A stretch of DNA of 37,303 nt, from positions 1 through 37,303 of the forward strand of contig SVNW01000030.1 of assembly GCA_015066745.1 (NCBI GenBank), read 5' to 3'. Below are positions 1 through 8,288 of the stretch, in pieces; positions within the stretch are counted from its first letter, which is position 1, and each line of letters opens with the position of its first letter. A program made the position numbers and the translations under genes. Origin of the DNA: Ruminococcus sp. (lineage in GTDB: Bacteria > Bacillota > Clostridia > Oscillospirales > Ruminococcaceae). The notes beneath the pieces are model-generated. The model ran no database searches. It was given only the letters and a program-made list of their open reading frames with translations, and was not told the DNA's origin.

Positions 1-1720
1 CAAATGCAGCATTGTAGTCTACAGCAACTTCATTGTAGATATAGTCCTTTGTAATATCTCTGTGCCAGTCATCTATATCAGGACCGCCTACGAGAGCGCC
101 CCAGAGAACGTGTACCTGATCTACAGGATCGTCCATACTGAGTGTAGTTGAACCATGTGAAGCACGGTGATGAGGGTGTGAAGCGGCTGTATCGGAATAA
201 CCTACGATGTAAGGTCTGTTCATAGGGTTCTTACCCATGATATATTCCATCTGTCCCTCTGCCCAGTCTGCAAACTGTGCGTCTTCTTCACCTCTTGCGG
301 CAGTTGCTTTTCTGTATACAAGCGCACAAAGCTGTGCTGCTGTATTGTATCGTGCTGAACCGTAGTTATTAAGCATAGAATATCCGGAAGGGCTTTGTGC
401 AAGATGATCGGTACATGAATCAGGTTCTGACGTGTACTTGTACTCTGTATTCCAGAGAAGGTCGGCAGGTGCTCCCGGATAAGTATGCTGAAGTCCTGAC
501 CAGAATTCAAGATTCCATCTGAATATATACCAGTCACGAGCTGTATTTGTTATGGGTGCAAGCTTTGCAAAAACTCCGCCCCATACTGTATCCCAGCAGT
601 GAACCCATATATTTTGCCATATGTTACCTGTATCCTTTATTATTCTCTGCATATAACCTGTATAGTTATAAGTACCATCTGCATTCGGAGTTTCGGATAT
701 GGAAACTATATCGTCTATATAGTCGTAATCTCCTGTACATTCATAAAGCCATACAGCAGCCCATGCAAGTTCATCCCATGCATAGCTTGACTTATAGAAA
801 CCACCGTCATAACCGAGGCATGAAGAGTCGTCTATACCATCATGAGAATGTGTTTCTACTGCAAAATCATAAAGAGCTATGGCCTTCTGCAAACTTTCCT
901 CGGCATATTCAGGCTCTGTATCCTTGAAGTTAAGATAGTTTATAGCAAGTGACGCTGATGTTCCTGCACACATATCGGAAGCAGGTGTATCTACTGTTGC
1001 AAAATATGCAGGTCTTGCAAAATCATCAAAATGCTCCATATCCTGAAGTTCCGGCGGATTCCAGTAGTTATGGTCATTGTCACCTTCTGCAACCTGATAA
1101 CAAAATGCCACAACTTTTCCGTTTTCATCAAGATATGTACTCTTCATATAAAAATCATTGAACCAGTGAAGTATATCTTCTACGTGTTCCTGATTTCCTG
1201 TATCAACATAGGCATCTCTGAATTCATAGTAGCCCCAGCCAACAGTTGAAGCGGCATATGAACCCGGCAATCCGAATTTTACGTGGTCTCCTGCATCGTG
1301 CATACCGCCTCCGCAGTCAACAAATCCGTCACCGTCAGGATCAAGAAGGTCTTTGTACTCATCTATAAATTCCTGTGAAAGATTTGTACCGATATGCATA
1401 CATTTCGTTTCATTAACTATTTCCATAGGCTGAAGAGGTATCTTATAGTCTTCAACGTGACAATCGCCTCTCCATTCAAGATTACCGCCTGTTATACCTG
1501 CACCGCATTTGTTTGCATCATAGAAATACAGTGAATACTGCAAAGCCTTTGCAAAGTTTACTTCCACATCATCATAACTGAATGAATCAGGGTCAGGATA
1601 AGTCTGATCGGTGACCGGCGGTGGTGGTTCTCCGGCATCGGCACTTACGTTTACAACTGCTGCGCCTGCTGTAAGTGATAAACTGAGCAAAACAGCAAGC
1701 ATTTTCTTTAACTTACTCAT
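1..1720 (-). CDS. GH9 family cellulase, 3' part cut by window edge
   Basis: Secreted endoglucanase/processive cellulase of glycoside hydrolase family 9, cutting beta-1,4-glucan. Reading leftward from an ATG at 1718-1720 the frame stays open for 573 codons to the window edge. AAAGGACG lies just upstream as ribosome binding site. The N-terminus (MSKLKKMLAVLLSLSLTAGA) is a signal peptide. The GH9 domain follows from about residue 55, with the catalytic aspartate motif DAGDHVKF at about 142-149 and the acid motif NEVAVDYNA at the very edge, so nearly the whole catalytic domain is present. It is a close paralogue of the upstream gene at 1802-4387, sharing long identical blocks, and by analogy probably continues into a CBM3c and dockerin outside the window. 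It lies 81 bp downstream of that gene on the same strand and I see no separate promoter, so the two are probably cotranscribed. The missing 3' part is a window effect, not a mutation. Confidence 0.93.
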   Translation of the reverse strand, partial: MSKLKKMLAVLLSLSLTAGAAVVNVSADAGEPPPPVTDQTYPDPDSFSYDDVEVNFAKALQYSLYFYDANKCGAGITGGNLEWRGDCHVEDYKIPLQPMEIVNETKCMHIGTNLSQEFIDEYKDLLDPDGDGFVDCGGGMHDAGDHVKFGLPGSYAASTVGWGYYEFRDAYVDTGNQEHVEDILHWFNDFYMKSTYLDENGKVVAFCYQVAEGDNDHNYWNPPELQDMEHFDDFARPAYFATVDTPASDMCAGTSASLAINYLNFKDTEPEYAEESLQKAIALYDFAVETHSHDGIDDSSCLGYDGGFYKSSYAWDELAWAAVWLYECTGDYDYIDDIVSISETPNADGTYNYTGYMQRIIKDTGNIWQNIWVHCWDTVWGGVFAKLAPITNTARDWYIFRWNLEFWSGLQHTYPGAPADLLWNTEYKYTSEPDSCTDHLAQSPSGYSMLNNYGSARYNTAAQLCALVYRKATAARGEEDAQFADWAEGQMEYIMGKNPMNRPYIVGYSDTAASHPHHRASHGSTTLSMDDPVDQVHVLWGALVGGPDIDDWHRDITKDYIYNEVAVDYNAAF

Positions 1721-1739
1721 AAACTACGTCCTTTCTTGA

Positions 1740-1778
1740 AAAATGAGTTACCCACATACGAGGCGGATAACTCATTTT
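1740..1778 (-). terminator. Intercistronic hairpin between the two GH9 genes
   Basis: The arms 1740-1750 (AAAATGAGTTA) and 1768-1778 (TAACTCATTTT) form a perfect 11-bp inverted repeat, with extra C-G pairs possible inside. On the minus strand the stem is followed by TTTTTC and then the ribosome binding site of the second GH9 gene. It may be a partial terminator/attenuator or an mRNA-processing and stability hairpin that sets the ratio of the two cellulases. Which of these applies cannot be decided from sequence. Confidence 0.6.
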
Positions 1779-1801
1779 CAGTTTACTCTATCGGAAAAAA
1801 T

Positions 1802-4387
1802 TTATTTTTCAGGTCCTAAAACAACAGTAAGATCTTTTGAAATGTACTGTTTCATTGTTGCAAGGTCTGCAAGATTTACTTCACCATCATATGAAACATC
1901 AGCAAGCATTAAAGCTTTTTCGCCAAGTTTCATATCACCGAGAAGATAAAGGCTCATACAGCTAAGGTCTGTAAGATCTACCTTACCATCGTCATTTACA
2001 TCACCGTAGATAAGCTTATCGTCTCCCGGTTCCTGAGGCTTATCAGTAGCTCCTACACCGCCGTAAGGTACGCCGTATACAAGCTCATCTCCAACGTAGA
2101 GCGGAATGTTGAGTGTATCGCCGTATTCATCACTTATTTCAAGACCTACACGGCTGTAGTCATTTGTAGGATCCCAGTTACTTTCATAATTTGCATCCTG
2201 TCCTACTATGATACCAAGCTGAATTTCTCTTGCACCGTGGAATATAACTCCTGTCCAGTCCATTTCAACATAGTAAACATTATCTTCTACATTGATAGGT
2301 TTTGAAACAGCAACACTCTGCTTTGCATCAGTACTTGCTGAAACCTGATCATAGTAAACTTCGATCTTTACATCATCTATAGTCTGTCCCTTTGCCACAA
2401 GTTCGCTTATATCAAAGTAGTAGCGTGCCTTGAGTCCGTCAACATATCTTGGTGGCTGAGATGTATCGTTATGGATCTGGATAGTGTACTGTGTTCTTTC
2501 AAGATTTTCCTGATTGATAAGACCCTGTAACCAGAATTCACGAGCCGGTTCTTCTGCAGGAGGGAAGTTTTCCTGCGGTTTCATGTCTTCAGTTCCGTAA
2601 TAGTGGTAAAGACCTGCCATAGCACCAATAACACCTGCGTTATAGTCTACAGCAACTTCGTTATAGATATAGTCCTTTGTAATATCTCTGTGCCAGTCTT
2701 TTGAGTCAGGACCGCCTACAAGAGCGCCCCAGAGAACGTGTCTCTGTATAGCCGGATCGTCCATGCTGAGTGTTGTAGAACCGTGAGCCGCACGATGATG
2801 CGGATGTGAAGCAGCTGTTTCAGACCAGCCTACGATGTATGGTCTGTTCATAGGGTTTTTACCCATTACATATTCCATCTGCTTTTCTGCCCAGTCAGCA
2901 AATCTTGCATCTTCTTCGCCTCTCTTTGCAGTTTCTTTTCTGTAAACAAGGGCACAAAGGTTTGCAGCTGTGTTATAACGGCATGAACCATATTCGTTAA
3001 GCATAGAATATCCTTCCGGAGTCTTTGCAAGATAGTCGCCGTCACGTGTATCCAGTTCAGAAGTATACTGGTATTCTTTATTCCAGAGTTCATCATCCAT
3101 TCCGCCCGGATAGAGATGTTCAAGACCTGACCAGTATTCAAGATTCCATCTGAATATATACCAGTCACGTGCTGTATTTGTTATAGGTGCAAGCTTTGCA
3201 AAAACTCCGCCCCATACTGTATCCCAGCAGTGTACCCAGATATTTTTCCAGATACTTCCTGTGGTTTTGATAATTCTCTTGATGTATCCTGTATAAGTTA
3301 CATGACCCATATCGTCTTTAAGATTTTCATCAACAGAGATGATATCTTCGATATAGTCATAATTACCTGTACATTCATAAAGCCATACAGCAGCCCATGC
3401 AAGTTCATCATAGTCATAGCTTGATGTATAGAAACCGCCGTCATAACCAAGACTGAGAACGCTCATTCCTTCGTCTTCTTCATGAGTTTCAACTGCAAAA
3501 TCATAAAGTGCTATGGCTTTCTGCAAGCTTTCTTCTGCATATTCAGGCTCTGTATCCTTGAAGTTAAGGTAATTTATAGCGAGTGATGCGGCAGTTCCCG
3601 CACACATATCAGACGCAGGTGTATCTACTGTTGCAAAATATGCAGGTCTTGCAAAGTCAAGCAGAACCTTGGAGTTCTGAAGCTCCGGCGGATTCCAGTA
3701 GTTATGGTCATTATTACCTTCACCAACCTGATAACAGAATGCTATAACCTTTCCGTCTTCATCAAGGTATGTACCCTTCATATAAAAATCGTTGAACCAG
3801 TGAAGTATATCTTCTACGTGTTCCTGATTTCCTGTTTCTGCATAGGCATCTCTGAATTCATAATAGCCCCAACCTACAGTTGATGCTGCATATGAACCCG
3901 GAAGTCCGAATTTTACATGGTCTCCGGCATCGTGCATACCGCCGCCACAATCCATGTATCCGTCACCGTCTGGGTCAAGTATATCGCCATATTCATCGAT
4001 AAATTCCTGTGAAAGATTTGTACCGAACTTTGCATCGGCGCCTTCAAGTGACATCGGTTTAAGTGGGATCATATAGTCTTCTGTGTGACAGTCACCTCTC
4101 CATTCGAGGTTCTTAAGTCCCGGCTTACCATTTTCATCGGTGTCATAGCCGCACTTGTTTGCATCATAAAAATAAAGCACGTACTGTAAACCTTTTGCAA
4201 AGTTTACTTCCACATCATCATAACTGAATGAATCCGGATCCGGGAAAACAATTTCATCAGGTGTTATCTCCGGAGGTGGCTCACCTGCATCAGCGCTTAC
4301 ACTGAAACTACTGATCAAGGAACTGCTGAGCATTGCAACACTTAACACTGCAGCTGTAAATCGCTTGATTCTCTTAAATCTTTTCAT
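1802..4387 (-). CDS. GH9-CBM3c-dockerin cellulosomal cellulase
   Basis: An 861-aa secreted cellulase. The signal peptide covers about residues 1-33 (basic start, hydrophobic core, VSADA cleavage area). The GH9 catalytic domain is about 55-605, with the DAGD motif at 153-156 and the catalytic acid Glu577 in NEVAVDYNAG. A family 3c carbohydrate-binding module is at about 616-775 (WDPTNDYS near 738-745). A type I dockerin is at about 793-855 with two calcium loops, DVNDDGKVDLTDL and DVSYDGEVNLADL. GH9 fused to CBM3c is the typical layout of processive endoglucanases, and the dockerin would dock the enzyme on a scaffoldin cohesin. Translation starts at ATG 4385-4387 after GGAAAGG. It is first in a two-gene transcript with the paralogue at 1-1720, and a consensus promoter lies 97 bp upstream. 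No scaffoldin or cohesin is in the window. Confidence 0.96.
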   Translation of the reverse strand: MKRFKRIKRFTAAVLSVAMLSSSLISSFSVSADAGEPPPEITPDEIVFPDPDSFSYDDVEVNFAKGLQYVLYFYDANKCGYDTDENGKPGLKNLEWRGDCHTEDYMIPLKPMSLEGADAKFGTNLSQEFIDEYGDILDPDGDGYMDCGGGMHDAGDHVKFGLPGSYAASTVGWGYYEFRDAYAETGNQEHVEDILHWFNDFYMKGTYLDEDGKVIAFCYQVGEGNNDHNYWNPPELQNSKVLLDFARPAYFATVDTPASDMCAGTAASLAINYLNFKDTEPEYAEESLQKAIALYDFAVETHEEDEGMSVLSLGYDGGFYTSSYDYDELAWAAVWLYECTGNYDYIEDIISVDENLKDDMGHVTYTGYIKRIIKTTGSIWKNIWVHCWDTVWGGVFAKLAPITNTARDWYIFRWNLEYWSGLEHLYPGGMDDELWNKEYQYTSELDTRDGDYLAKTPEGYSMLNEYGSCRYNTAANLCALVYRKETAKRGEEDARFADWAEKQMEYVMGKNPMNRPYIVGWSETAASHPHHRAAHGSTTLSMDDPAIQRHVLWGALVGGPDSKDWHRDITKDYIYNEVAVDYNAGVIGAMAGLYHYYGTEDMKPQENFPPAEEPAREFWLQGLINQENLERTQYTIQIHNDTSQPPRYVDGLKARYYFDISELVAKGQTIDDVKIEVYYDQVSASTDAKQSVAVSKPINVEDNVYYVEMDWTGVIFHGAREIQLGIIVGQDANYESNWDPTNDYSRVGLEISDEYGDTLNIPLYVGDELVYGVPYGGVGATDKPQEPGDDKLIYGDVNDDGKVDLTDLSCMSLYLLGDMKLGEKALMLADVSYDGEVNLADLATMKQYISKDLTVVLGPEK

Positions 4388-4483
4388 AATACACTACCTT
4401 TCCAAAACCTGTACAAAAAACGCACGAAAATATTAATCTAAAAATTGTGAATTTTGCACAAAAGAGTATATGTTTCCATATAT

Positions 4484-4512
4484 ATTATACTACCATACCT
4501 ACCTATTTTCAA
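4484..4512 (-). promoter_or_regulatory. Sigma-A promoter of the GH9 pair
   Basis: On the minus strand a TTGAAA -35 box (4507-4512) and a perfect TATAAT -10 box (4484-4489) are separated by exactly 17 nt. The spacer contains GGTAGGTATGGTAG. Transcription would start near 4477, giving a leader of about 90 nt before the ATG. The inverted repeat 4466-4483 overlaps the predicted start and could be an operator. Confidence 0.75.
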
Positions 4513-4630
4513 TACTTTTAATGTTTTTCTCTTTCAAAAAAATTGCTGAATTTTTTAATTAAATTTTATTTAATTAACCTAAAATTAATTTTAATCAAGT
4601 ATAAAACAGCTTTCGCAACAATTGCACAAT

Positions 4631-4675
4631 TAAAAAAATCATGCACAACAATGACATCGATTCAATGTTGTGCAT
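4631..4675 (-). terminator. Rho-independent terminator after citrate synthase
   Basis: The arms ATGCACAACA (4641-4650) and TGTTGTGCAT (4666-4675) pair perfectly. On the minus strand the stem is followed by GATTTTTTTA, the usual U-run. It sits just past the citrate synthase stop. Confidence 0.8.
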
Positions 4676-4691
4676 AATTAATGTATTATTA

Positions 4692-6056
4692 TTATCTGTC
4701 AGACATTTTAAGGTAACCTTTTCTTTCCGCTACTGCCATATATGCCGGACGGATTATTTTATTTTTATTCAGAAGTTCTTCTATACGATGTGCAGACCAG
4801 CCTGATACACGAGCTATAGCAAAGATAGGAGTATACAATTCGGCAGGAAGACCAAGCATTCTGTAGATAAGTCCGCTGTAAAAGTCTATATTTGCACTTA
4901 CACCCTTGTATATCTTTCTCTTTTCTCCGATAACTTCAGGAGCAAGTCTTTCAACGAGCTTGTAAAGTTCATATTCTTTCTCCATTCCCTTCTCTATCGA
5001 GAGATCCTTTACAAATTTTTTAAGCACTCTTGCTCTTGGGTCTGAAATAGAATAAACTGCATGACCCATACCATATATAAGGCCTGATTTGTCAAAGCCT
5101 CTTTTTTCAAGAAGTGAGATAAGGTATTCTCTTATTGCTTTTTCATCAGTAAAATCAGGAACATTTTTCATAAGGTCATCAAACATCTGAACTACTTTGA
5201 TATTTGCGCCACCGTGCTTAGGTCCTTTGAGTGAACCAAGTGATGCTGCCATAGATGAATAGGTGTCTGTTCCTGATGATGAAACCACGTGTGTGGTAAA
5301 AGTAGAGTTATTACCGCCACCGTGTTCTGCATGAAGAACAAGTGCCAGGTCAAGTATCTTAGCTTCAAGTTCACTGTACTTTGAATCGGCTCTGAGCGTG
5401 TAAAGTATATTTTCAGCCGTTGAAAGTTCCGGTCTTGGCTTATGAATGACAAGACTGCCTCCGTTTTTGTAGTAGTTGTAAGAATGATATGCGTATACCG
5501 CAATTACAGGTAAGAGAGAAATAAGTTCAAGGCACTGTCTTAAAACATTTGGTATCGATGTGTCGTCTGCCATATCGTCATAGGCATATAGTGTAAGTAC
5601 GCTTCTTGCAAGTATATTCATCATATCATTACTCGGTGACTTCATGATTATATCACGAACAAAATTTGTAGGGAGAGTTCTGTACTGTCCCAATATTTCA
5701 CTGAAATCATCAAGTTCTTTTTTGTCCGGTAGCTTTCCGAAGAGCAAGAGATAAGTTGATTCTTCAAAACCAAATCTGTCTTCGCTTATAAATCCTTCTA
5801 CCAGTTCTTCCATATCAAAACCCCTGTAGTAGAGCTTTCCGTCGCAAGGAACAGGATTTCCGTCTACTATTTTCTGTGAGCAGACTTCACTGATATCAGT
5901 AAGTCCTGCCAACACCCCTTTTCCGTTAAGATCACGAAGTCCCCGTTTCACATCATATTTTACGTATAGTTCCGGATCGATCCCGTAATTGTTAATACAC
6001 TTCTCCGCCAGACTTTCAATTGCGGGAGTTACCTTTGAAAAATTATAATGTGACAT
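4692..6056 (-). CDS. gltA: Citrate synthase (Si type)
   Basis: Condenses acetyl-CoA with oxaloacetate to citrate. In a fermentative gut Firmicute it most likely feeds a partial TCA branch toward 2-oxoglutarate and glutamate. The 454-aa protein has the citrate synthase active-site triad: His245 in HAEHGGGNNS, His332 in GMGHAVY and Asp391 in NIDFYSG. Arginine-rich substrate segments (SDPRARVLKK) are also present. It is longer than E. coli GltA by an N-terminal extension of the kind seen in Firmicute homologues. I place the start at ATG 6054-6056 because AAGGAAG lies 8 nt upstream of it. The in-frame ATG at 6072-6074 has only an A-run before it, and the ribosome binding site lies inside its would-be coding region. 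2-Methylcitrate synthase activity cannot be excluded. Transcribed alone, divergently from tyrA. Confidence 0.92.
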   Translation of the reverse strand: MSHYNFSKVTPAIESLAEKCINNYGIDPELYVKYDVKRGLRDLNGKGVLAGLTDISEVCSQKIVDGNPVPCDGKLYYRGFDMEELVEGFISEDRFGFEESTYLLLFGKLPDKKELDDFSEILGQYRTLPTNFVRDIIMKSPSNDMMNILARSVLTLYAYDDMADDTSIPNVLRQCLELISLLPVIAVYAYHSYNYYKNGGSLVIHKPRPELSTAENILYTLRADSKYSELEAKILDLALVLHAEHGGGNNSTFTTHVVSSSGTDTYSSMAASLGSLKGPKHGGANIKVVQMFDDLMKNVPDFTDEKAIREYLISLLEKRGFDKSGLIYGMGHAVYSISDPRARVLKKFVKDLSIEKGMEKEYELYKLVERLAPEVIGEKRKIYKGVSANIDFYSGLIYRMLGLPAELYTPIFAIARVSGWSAHRIEELLNKNKIIRPAYMAVAERKGYLKMSDR

Positions 6057-6091
6057 TTGAAACACTTCCTTCATTTTTTAATATACTAATA

Positions 6092-6097
6092 ATTATA
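6092..6097 (-). promoter_or_regulatory. Probable -10 box of citrate synthase
   Basis: A TATAAT hexamer on the minus strand 35 bp upstream of the chosen ATG. The start would fall near 6085, before the 6056 ATG but leaving only about 10 nt before 6074, which also favours the shorter protein. No good -35 box is seen at the right distance. Confidence 0.4.
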
Positions 6098-6200
6098 ACA
6101 TATTTTAAGCATTAATCTTATTAACAAACTGTTAATTTTATCTTTTAATAAACTATTTTCATTGTATTTTTCACATTCATTACAAAAAAATCAGTTTTAC

Positions 6201-6229
6201 TTGACTTTTACACTTTAAAGTGATATACT
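6201..6229 (+). promoter_or_regulatory. Sigma-A promoter of tyrA
   Basis: A TTGACT -35 box (6201-6206), a 17-nt spacer and a TATACT -10 box (6224-6229). The start point would be near 6236. The spacer is almost entirely filled by the palindrome CACTTTAAAGTG (6211-6222), so a repressor bound there would block RNA polymerase. Confidence 0.8.
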
Positions 6230-6257
6230 TTAAGACATAAAAGCTTTAAAGTGTAAA
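6207..6257 (+). promoter_or_regulatory. Putative operator: perfect 14-bp inverted repeat over the tyrA promoter
   Basis: TTTACACTTTAAAG (6207-6220) and CTTTAAAGTGTAAA (6244-6257) are exact reverse complements. A partial half-site, ACTTTAAG (6226-6233), lies between them. The left arm is in the -35/-10 spacer and the right arm just after the start point. The arrangement suits cooperative binding of a dimeric repressor. The alternative is an RNA hairpin in the leader, but the left arm lies upstream of the predicted start, so a DNA site is more likely. Confidence 0.65.
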
Positions 6258-6286
6258 AATCAGATTATGAAAGGTTATGATCATCA

Positions 6287-7144
6287 ATGAATATAGCAAT
6301 AGCAGGACTCGGACTTATAGGAGGTTCTTTCTGCAAAGCACTCAGCAACCGTACAGACCACAATATCTGGGGATTTGACATAAATAGTGATGTTACAAAA
6401 AAAGCACTCTCTGAAAAATCTATAAGCAGAATACTTTCTCCGCAGGACTTCAGAGATGCTGATATATTACTTATATGCCTTCACCCTGAAATATCAATCA
6501 AATTTTTAAATGAAAATCTTAGCTTTTTTAAAGAAGGAACTATAATAGCAGACGTATGCGGTGTAAAAACCCGAATCGTAAACGAAATGTCACAGATGTG
6601 TCGCTCTCACAACCTCCGATATGTAGGTACTCACCCTATGGCAGGACGTGAATTTGGCGGATATGATCACTCTGTAGAAAATCTCTATGACAACAGAAGT
6701 TTTATAATAACACCTGTTGATGACACTGACACCGATGCTCTCGAAACAGTAAAATCTCTTGCAGTTTCTGTGGGATTTAGCAAAATAGTAACAGCCTCAC
6801 CTGCCGAACACGATAAAACAATAGCATACACTTCCCAGCTTGCTCATATCGTTTCAAGCGCATATGTAAAAAGCCCCTCAATAGAAAATGAAGCGGGATT
6901 TACAGCCGGAAGTTTTCAGGATATGACACGTATAGCTACCGTAAACGAACATATGTGGACAGACCTTTTCATGCAAAACAGAGAGCCTCTGCTCGCAGAA
7001 CTCGACACACTTATAAACAATCTCGGAAAATACAAAGAAGCGCTTAAAAATTCCGATGCAAATACAATGACAGAGCTTTTACGCGAAGGAAGACTTATAA
7101 AAGAAAAAGACCTTTCTACATATTCGCAGAAAGGAAGAGAATAA
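6287..7144 (+). CDS. tyrA: Prephenate dehydrogenase
   Basis: Converts prephenate to 4-hydroxyphenylpyruvate with NAD(P), the committed step to tyrosine. The 285-aa protein starts with a Rossmann fold (GLGLIGGS at 7-14), followed by the THPMAGREFGG segment, the family's active-site signature, near residue 115. A C-terminal helical dimerisation domain contains AGFTAGSFQDMTRIA. There is no fused chorismate mutase or ACT domain, so it is the monofunctional form without an obvious built-in tyrosine-sensing domain. GAAAGG at 6269-6274 is the ribosome binding site, with a somewhat long spacing. It is a single-gene transcript between its own promoter/operator and a strong terminator. Its counterpart for phenylalanine, pheA, is about 23 kb away in the window. 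Confidence 0.93.
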   Translation: MNIAIAGLGLIGGSFCKALSNRTDHNIWGFDINSDVTKKALSEKSISRILSPQDFRDADILLICLHPEISIKFLNENLSFFKEGTIIADVCGVKTRIVNEMSQMCRSHNLRYVGTHPMAGREFGGYDHSVENLYDNRSFIITPVDDTDTDALETVKSLAVSVGFSKIVTASPAEHDKTIAYTSQLAHIVSSAYVKSPSIENEAGFTAGSFQDMTRIATVNEHMWTDLFMQNREPLLAELDTLINNLGKYKEALKNSDANTMTELLREGRLIKEKDLSTYSQKGRE

Positions 7145-7154
7145 AGATATTTTC

Positions 7155-7186
7155 AGTGGGTGTAAAAAAGCACCCACTTTATTTAT
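7155..7186 (+). terminator. Terminator of tyrA
   Basis: AGTGGGTG (7155-7162) pairs with CACCCACT (7171-7178) around an A-rich loop, followed by TTATTTATTT. It starts 11 bp after the stop codon. Confidence 0.85.
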
Positions 7187-7209
7187 TTCAAATAATGTTT
7201 TTATACCCC

Positions 7210-7875
7210 TTATAACCCAAGATTTATGTCATAAAACGGTGCTGTCCAGTATTCCTTTGGCAGTATAATAACAGCAGGCGAAAGTTCAGGAACTGCAAGA
7301 ACCGGAAAATGTGTTCCACACAGAACCTGATTTGGAATGTCTTTGCGGAAAACAATCAAAGAACAGAAATGTATATCAATATCATTAATTTCTTCATCAG
7401 GGTTTTCAGGATTTGTCATGCTTATTGTAAAATCAACAGCCGAACGGTCACGTTCATCTGTAATAATCCTTACCAATTCATGAAGATATTCAGGAACCTG
7501 ATCTTCAGGCATACCTTTGTAATAAAATATCTCTTCACTCAGTTCCGTAAGAAATTCCGGATACTTCTCTGCAATAGGATGTGTTGAATACAAAAAATTT
7601 GCAGGGAGATCTATTTTATTACTTGCATCAAATAACAACTCATTTGCCTGTACAATAGACGCATAATAAACTTGTCCGTTTCGAAAAACAATATCCTTAT
7701 CACGATATATTATATTAAGAGCATCTTTCCTGTTCAAACGCAACCACAAAGGCTTTGAAAGAGATTTTGAAGTGATGATATTTTCGTGATAATTAGCCCT
7801 CATTACATCGAGATGATTTTGATACGTATTCTCCGTTACATGATGATTCATTTTATCTTTTTTAAACAATGCCAT
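7210..7875 (-). CDS. Protein of unknown function, 221 aa
   Basis: I do not recognise the family. The protein is soluble, with no signal peptide or membrane segment. It starts MALFKKDK and contains mixed alpha/beta sequence with short acidic stretches. GGAGAG lies a few nt before ATG 7873-7875, so the start is well supported. The last third is rich in hydrophobic beta-like segments and prolines (FPVLAVPELSPAVIILPKEY). It stands alone between the tyrA terminator and the tRNA-cluster terminator and is read convergently to tyrA. Some features recall SseB-like cytoplasmic proteins, but that is only an impression. No functional call is justified. Confidence 0.75.
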   Translation of the reverse strand: MALFKKDKMNHHVTENTYQNHLDVMRANYHENIITSKSLSKPLWLRLNRKDALNIIYRDKDIVFRNGQVYYASIVQANELLFDASNKIDLPANFLYSTHPIAEKYPEFLTELSEEIFYYKGMPEDQVPEYLHELVRIITDERDRSAVDFTISMTNPENPDEEINDIDIHFCSLIVFRKDIPNQVLCGTHFPVLAVPELSPAVIILPKEYWTAPFYDINLGL

Positions 7876-7948
7876 ATTTTCTCTCCTGATATTTTTTATA
7901 TAAACATTTTTTCATATATGAGTTGACCATACATCAGACTTTAACATT

Positions 7949-7987
7949 AAAAACAGCTGCACCAACGAAATCAGTACAGCTGTTTTT
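7949..7987 (-). terminator. Terminator of the tRNA cluster
   Basis: AAAAACAGCTG (7949-7959) and CAGCTGTTTTT (7977-7987) pair perfectly. On the minus strand the stem ends in a T-run. It is about 95 bp beyond the last tRNA. The symmetric A/T flanks could let it work in both directions. Confidence 0.75.
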
Positions 7988-8048
7988 ATATTGAATGATA
8001 AAAGTAGGTATCGGTATCGTTCCCATATAACCCTCAACTAATACGAAC

Positions 8049-8076
8049 ATCGCCCCTAAGAAAACTTAGAGGCGAT
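8049..8076 (-). other. Hairpin directly after tRNA-His
   Basis: ATCGCCCCTAAG (8049-8060) and CTTAGAGGCGAT (8065-8076) form a 12-bp stem with a 4-nt loop. The single mismatch becomes a G-U pair in the minus-strand transcript. It starts 6 nt past the 3' end of tRNA-His and has no T-run, so it is not the terminator. It may guide 3' processing or be part of a short structured RNA. Confidence 0.55.
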
Positions 8077-8082
8077 CAAGCA

Positions 8083-8158
8083 AGGTGGATAGTGGGATTC
8101 GAACCCACGGTCTTCAGGACCACAATCTGACGCGTTAACCAACTACGCTATACCCACC
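8083..8158 (-). tRNA. tRNA-His (GTG)
   Basis: A complete cloverleaf reads from 8158 leftward. The acceptor GGTGGGT pairs with ATCCACC (one G-U). The D arm contains AGTTGGTTAA, the anticodon loop TTGTGGT holds GTG, and the T arm is GTGGGTTCGAATCCCAC. No CCA is encoded. One A-C mismatch closes the anticodon stem. It is the last gene of a three-tRNA transcript. Confidence 0.9.
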
Positions 8159-8164
8159 ATAAAA

Positions 8165-8238
8165 TGCACCTTGCTGGACTCGAACCAGCGGCTTACTGCT
8201 TAGAAGGCAGTTACTCTATCCAGCTGAGTTAAAGATGC
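8165..8238 (-). tRNA. tRNA-Arg (TCT)
   Basis: The acceptor GCATCTT pairs with AAGGTGC, with A as discriminator base. The anticodon stem-loop ACTGC-CTTCTAA-GCAGT gives anticodon TCT, reading AGA/AGG. The T loop is GGTTCGAGTCC. No CCA is encoded. Second gene of the cluster. Confidence 0.92.
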
Positions 8239-8288
8239 AAAAAATTAGCTCCATTTACGGAGTTAATAAACTCAACATGATTTGTTGA

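Larger units (their letters stand above)
4388..4691. other. Intergenic region: GH9 promoter and citrate synthase terminator
   Basis: 304 bp, very AT-rich. It holds the GH9 promoter (4484-4512), a small inverted repeat at its start point (GTATATG 4466-4472 and CATATAT 4477-4483) and the citrate synthase terminator (4631-4675). No coding signal is seen in the rest. Confidence 0.7.

Noticed and set aside
220..1249. Several open frames of 60-126 codons on both strands
   Set aside because: They are out-of-frame shadows of the GH9 reading frame (2-1720, minus), which has the GH9 motifs in one continuous frame; none of the shadows has a good ribosome binding site or recognisable sequence.
2866..3168. 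A 100-codon minus-strand frame resembling the one at 220-537
   Set aside because: The resemblance only reflects the duplicated GH9 genes read in the same wrong frame.
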